Shown one piece after another: positions 8,064 through 10,122 of a stretch of DNA of 10,122 nucleotides. The notes below the pieces were generated by a model, which ran no database searches, had not been told where the DNA came from, and saw only the letters and a program-made list of their open reading frames with translations. The DNA is from Acetobacteraceae bacterium. Lineage in GTDB: Bacteria; Pseudomonadota; Alphaproteobacteria; Acetobacterales; Acetobacteraceae. Location of the stretch: positions 1 to 10,122 of the forward strand of contig PLSZ01000560.1 in assembly GCA_003164305.1 (NCBI GenBank). Reading direction: 5' to 3'. The position numbers and the translations under genes were made by a program. The stretch's first letter is position 1. Every line of letters starts with the position of its first letter.

Positions 8064-8443
8064 CGGGATCGGCCATCCACTTGCCAGGCTGTCGTCGCAT
8101 GTCCGACCAGAAATTGAAAGGAAATCGTATCCGGCCAAAACACGTGCATGATTTTGGTCATGATTTCGTTAATAAGGCATCACGTTTCGAATTAACCTGG
8201 AGTGTCCCGAGCCATCGCTGGACTCGACGGGTTATGTTACAATTTTCGGTGAAACCCCGACAAGATGCATTCTGAGACGTCCCGACCGATCTCCGGATGG
8301 TGCCGCCCTGATTGAATGGAAACCTGAACGGGGGCTCCGTGCCGGAGACCGTGGTGCGCGGCCCGGCGTTCTCTTATCCGACCGCGGAGCCCAGCTCCGG
8401 ATGACGACCCACGCTTCGTGCGTCAGCCGACCAGGTTATCGCG
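8064..8443. other. Gene-free stretch between the binding-protein gene and the hydrogenase operon
   Basis: I see no protein-coding gene in these 380 bases; short open frames here lack ribosome binding sites and family resemblance. The part nearest the hydrogenase genes (about 8110-8265) is clearly AT-richer than the surroundings, as expected for a promoter region, and holds nested dyads described separately. The part nearest the binding-protein gene (8281-8443) is GC-rich with short stem-loops: CGGAGC/GCTCCG at 8385-8390 and 8394-8399, CTCCG/CGGAG at 8335-8339 and 8343-8347, and a GAACG/CGTTC closing pair at 8326-8330 and 8367-8371. None is followed by a T run on the minus strand, so no rho-independent terminator can be called. 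No convincing sigma-54 (-24/-12) or sigma-70 promoter stands out. Confidence 0.6.
8135..8162. promoter_or_regulatory. Nested inverted repeats upstream of the hydrogenase operon, candidate operator
   Basis: Two overlapping dyads occur in the AT-richer leader: CCAAAA (8135-8140) with TTTTGG (8152-8157), an 11-base spacer, and CATGA (8147-8151) with TCATG (8158-8162), a 6-base spacer. The second has the TGA-N6-TCA core spacing used by CRP/FNR-superfamily regulators, although it departs from the TTGAT-N4-ATCAA and TGTGA-N6-TCACA consensus sequences. It lies about 72-99 bases before the beta start. A role in oxygen- or redox-dependent control is plausible for a hydrogenase operon but is inference. 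Confidence 0.35.
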
Positions 8444-9955
8444 TCAGGTCAGATAAGCGTCCTCCAGCGTATAGCCCGAGTAGAAGGTCAGTTGTCCCGG
8501 CAGATTATGGAAGCCTCGCACGTTCTGTCGCATCGCATAGGCCTGAGTGCGCATCACGAGGAAGCAGGCCGGCACAAGATCAAGCGCCGCCTGTTGCACC
8601 TGATCGTAAATCACCTTCCGCCGGACCGGATCGAGTTCAGAACGACCCGCGGCCAGCAGTTTTGTCAGTTCGGGCGTCGCCAGGCCTGAACTGCGCGAGT
8701 AACTCGCCGGCAAGGAACCATCGAGAAGCGACGTCAGACTATCGGGATCGTTATTGTCGAGCGTTGTGCCGTTGACGGCGAATTCATACTGCCCGCGATT
8801 GCCCAGGGTGAGGAAGTTGGCCCAATCGGGCAGCGCGAGTTTCACCTGGATACCGATCTCGGCGAGGTTCTGCTGCACCACTTCGGCGGTGGATTTGTGC
8901 ATGCCGTTGGTGATGTTCGACAGCAGCGTGCAGGAAAATCCCTCGCCCACACCGGCATCCGCCAGCAGTTGCTTCGCGCGCGCGGGATCATGGTTCCAAT
9001 AATGCGCCAGCTTCTCGTTGTAGTAAGGGCTCCTGCTGGGGAGCGGCATCCCGCCCAGAGTGCTCGCATGGCCATAGAAGGCGGCTTTCGCCACGTCTTC
9101 GCGCTTGATCGCGAAAGCCACCGCCTGACGGACGCGCGCATCCTTGAACGGGCCGGTGGCGCCGTTGAACACCAGATACATGAAGGGCCCGTCGGTGCTG
9201 TCCATCTTTAGTTTGGTATTGGTGGCGATCGAATCGATCGATTGCCAGGGCACATACTCGATCATATCGAGGTCGCCGGCTTGCAACGCCGACACGCGGA
9301 GGTTCTCGTCCGCGTAGACGGTCATTTGCAGTTCCTTCAGCTTCGGCACACCGGGCCGGTAGAACTGTGGGAACGGCGCCAGCCGAACCCCGATGCCGCG
9401 TTCGTTCGAGGTCATCACGAACGGGCCGGCGCCGATCGCGCCCACCCCGGTATCCGACTCACGCGAAATGATCGGCGCCTGCGGCATGGCGAACCAATAC
9501 GGCAGCGAGGAGATCGGCTGCTTCGTGATCATGTGCACGGTCATGTCATCCGGCGTTTCGACCGTGGCGATGTCCTGCATCGCGCCGCGCAGATACGCGG
9601 TGGATTTCGGAGCGGCGATCTGCTCGATCGTCCATTTCACGTCGGCGGCGGCCACCCGCTGGCCGTTGTGAAAATAAGCTTCGCGCAGCTTGAAGAGCCA
9701 GCCGTCGGCCGTCGTCTCCCAGTGTTCGGCCAGTTCACCGCGCAGTTCACCATCGTGCCCATAGGACAGCAGCCCGCGGCGTACGCACACGTTGACCGTG
9801 GCCGCGGAGGTGCCGCTATTCTGCCAGGGCAGGAAACTCGGCGGATAGACCTGAAGGCCGTAGCGCATGACAGAGGTATCGGCACGCGCGGCACGGCCGG
9901 CGAGCGATGCCGCGATCGGAGCGCTGGCCATCAGAAAGCGACGGGTCAAGGGCAT
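8444..9955 (-). CDS. ABC transporter substrate-binding protein, family 5 (peptide/nickel/opine type), exported
   Basis: This is a periplasmic solute-binding protein that would hand its ligand to an ABC permease. The 503 residues begin MPLTRRFLMASAP with a twin-arginine-like leader ending near AARA/DTS (about residue 25). The mature part has the SBP_bac_5 layout: FLPWQN and GLLSYGHDGELRGELAEHW near 41-80, FKLREAYFHNGQRVAAADVKWT (about 87-108), ALQAGDLDMIEY (about 237-248) and FKDARVRQAVAFAI (about 284-297). The C-terminus ends LEDAYLT. The start at 9955 is supported by AGGAG at 9964-9968, eight bases upstream; an in-frame TTG at 10093 is rejected. No permease or ATPase gene is visible, so partners would be upstream of the window or elsewhere. 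The ligand cannot be told from sequence; nickel is conceivable given the neighbours but nothing specific points to it. Confidence 0.9.
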   Translation of the reverse strand: MPLTRRFLMASAPIAASLAGRAARADTSVMRYGLQVYPPSFLPWQNSGTSAATVNVCVRRGLLSYGHDGELRGELAEHWETTADGWLFKLREAYFHNGQRVAAADVKWTIEQIAAPKSTAYLRGAMQDIATVETPDDMTVHMITKQPISSLPYWFAMPQAPIISRESDTGVGAIGAGPFVMTSNERGIGVRLAPFPQFYRPGVPKLKELQMTVYADENLRVSALQAGDLDMIEYVPWQSIDSIATNTKLKMDSTDGPFMYLVFNGATGPFKDARVRQAVAFAIKREDVAKAAFYGHASTLGGMPLPSRSPYYNEKLAHYWNHDPARAKQLLADAGVGEGFSCTLLSNITNGMHKSTAEVVQQNLAEIGIQVKLALPDWANFLTLGNRGQYEFAVNGTTLDNNDPDSLTSLLDGSLPASYSRSSGLATPELTKLLAAGRSELDPVRRKVIYDQVQQAALDLVPACFLVMRTQAYAMRQNVRGFHNLPGQLTFYSGYTLEDAYLT

Positions 9956-9963
9956 CGGATGAA

Positions 9964-9968
9964 CTCCT
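9964..9968 (-). promoter_or_regulatory. Ribosome binding site of the substrate-binding protein gene
   Basis: The minus strand reads AGGAG eight bases before the ATG at 9955. It decides between this start and longer frames upstream, and it places the twin-arginine-like leader at the true N-terminus. Confidence 0.75.
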
Positions 9969-10045
9969 CGTTGTCGGTCGGGCCGCCCGTACTGGGCGAA
10001 GGTGGAAGCAAGCGGAGGTGTGTAGAGGTCGCACGGTTCCCCAAC

Positions 10046-10072
10046 GTCATGGCCGGGCCCTGACCCGGCCAT
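10046..10072 (+). repeat. REP-like palindromic repeat, copy 1
   Basis: The element starts GTCAT and contains a perfect 9-base inverted repeat, ATGGCCGGG (10049-10057) and CCCGGCCAT (10064-10072), around the loop CCCTGA. Dispersed intergenic palindromes of this GTCAT...CCGGG...TGACCCGG form are common in alphaproteobacterial chromosomes. It lies upstream of the substrate-binding protein gene, outside any coding region. Confidence 0.65.
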
Positions 10073-10093
10073 CTGGCGCGGCAAGTGCTGCAA

Positions 10094-10122
10094 CCGGTCA
10101 CCGGGTCAGGCCCGGTGATGAC
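10094..10122 (-). repeat. REP-like palindromic repeat, copy 2, opposite orientation, reaching the window edge
   Basis: Read on the minus strand it begins GTCATCACCGGGCCTGACCC, the same plan as copy 1. On the plus strand the perfect 8-base arms are TCACCGGG (10098-10105) and CCCGGTGA (10111-10118) around TCAGG. The arm bases differ from copy 1 in a compensated way (GGCC in one, TCAC in the other), so the hairpin is kept. It may extend past position 10122. Confidence 0.6.

Noticed and set aside
8081..8275. Possible 64-residue plus-strand gene in the spacer before the hydrogenase operon
   Set aside because: No convincing ribosome binding site or recognisable motif, and it covers the AT-richer candidate control region.
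8064..8290. Sigma-54 promoter for the hydrogenase operon
   Set aside because: I looked for the GG-N10-GC pattern in a TGGCAC-N5-TTGC context on the minus strand and found no convincing match.
8385..8399. Rho-independent terminator after the binding-protein gene
   Set aside because: The six-base stem with a three-base loop is real but no T run follows on the transcribed strand.
8281..8443. Cobalamin, TPP or other metabolite riboswitch
   Set aside because: None of the conserved core motifs of these riboswitches could be found on either strand.
9242..10063. Plus-strand open frame opposite the substrate-binding protein and running into the repeat region
   Set aside because: It is antisense to a clear SBP_bac_5 gene, has no family resemblance and ends inside a palindromic repeat.

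Overview
The window is GC-rich with G/C-heavy third codon positions, and every gene I can support lies on the minus strand, so transcription runs from high to low coordinates. Protein style (Acetobacteraceae/Rhodospirillales-like twin-arginine leader, HypF and HypD sequences) and a pair of GTCAT...CCGGG...CCCGG palindromic repeats of a kind common in alphaproteobacterial chromosomes suggest a GC-rich alphaproteobacterium. That placement is an inference, not a proof.

Layout from the right edge: positions 9956-10122 are non-coding and hold two palindromic repeats in opposite orientation. Gene 9955-8444 encodes an exported family-5 (peptide/nickel-type) solute-binding protein with no permease visible. 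Positions 8064-8443 are a gene-free stretch with an AT-richer core and nested dyads, the likely control region of what follows. Then comes a tightly packed run: hydrogenase beta subunit (8063-6942), a cyclic-nucleotide-binding-fold protein resembling HoxI (6929-6468), gamma flavoprotein (6475-5615), delta small subunit (5613-4840), alpha NiFe large subunit (4850-3561), maturation endopeptidase (3556-3056), a HypA-like protein lacking the zinc domain (3063-2800), HypF (2785-425), HypC (455-204) and the first 64 codons of HypD (193-1, running off the left edge). Spacings range from an overlap of 31 bases to a gap of 14, which fits one operon.

Together the genes make a soluble four-subunit, NAD(P)-linked [NiFe] hydrogenase of the group 3b (sulfhydrogenase, HyhBGSL) type with part of its own assembly line. 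Alpha holds the NiFe site. Delta carries three predicted [4Fe-4S] clusters, beta adds further clusters, and gamma carries FAD, an NAD(P) site and a [2Fe-2S] cluster. HypF, HypC and HypD make and deliver the Fe(CN)2CO group, the HypA-like protein presumably acts at the nickel step, and the endopeptidase trims the alpha C-terminus. HypB and HypE are not in view. The two least ordinary points are the cysteine-free, shortened HypA homologue and the HoxI-like protein placed between the two diaphorase-module genes.
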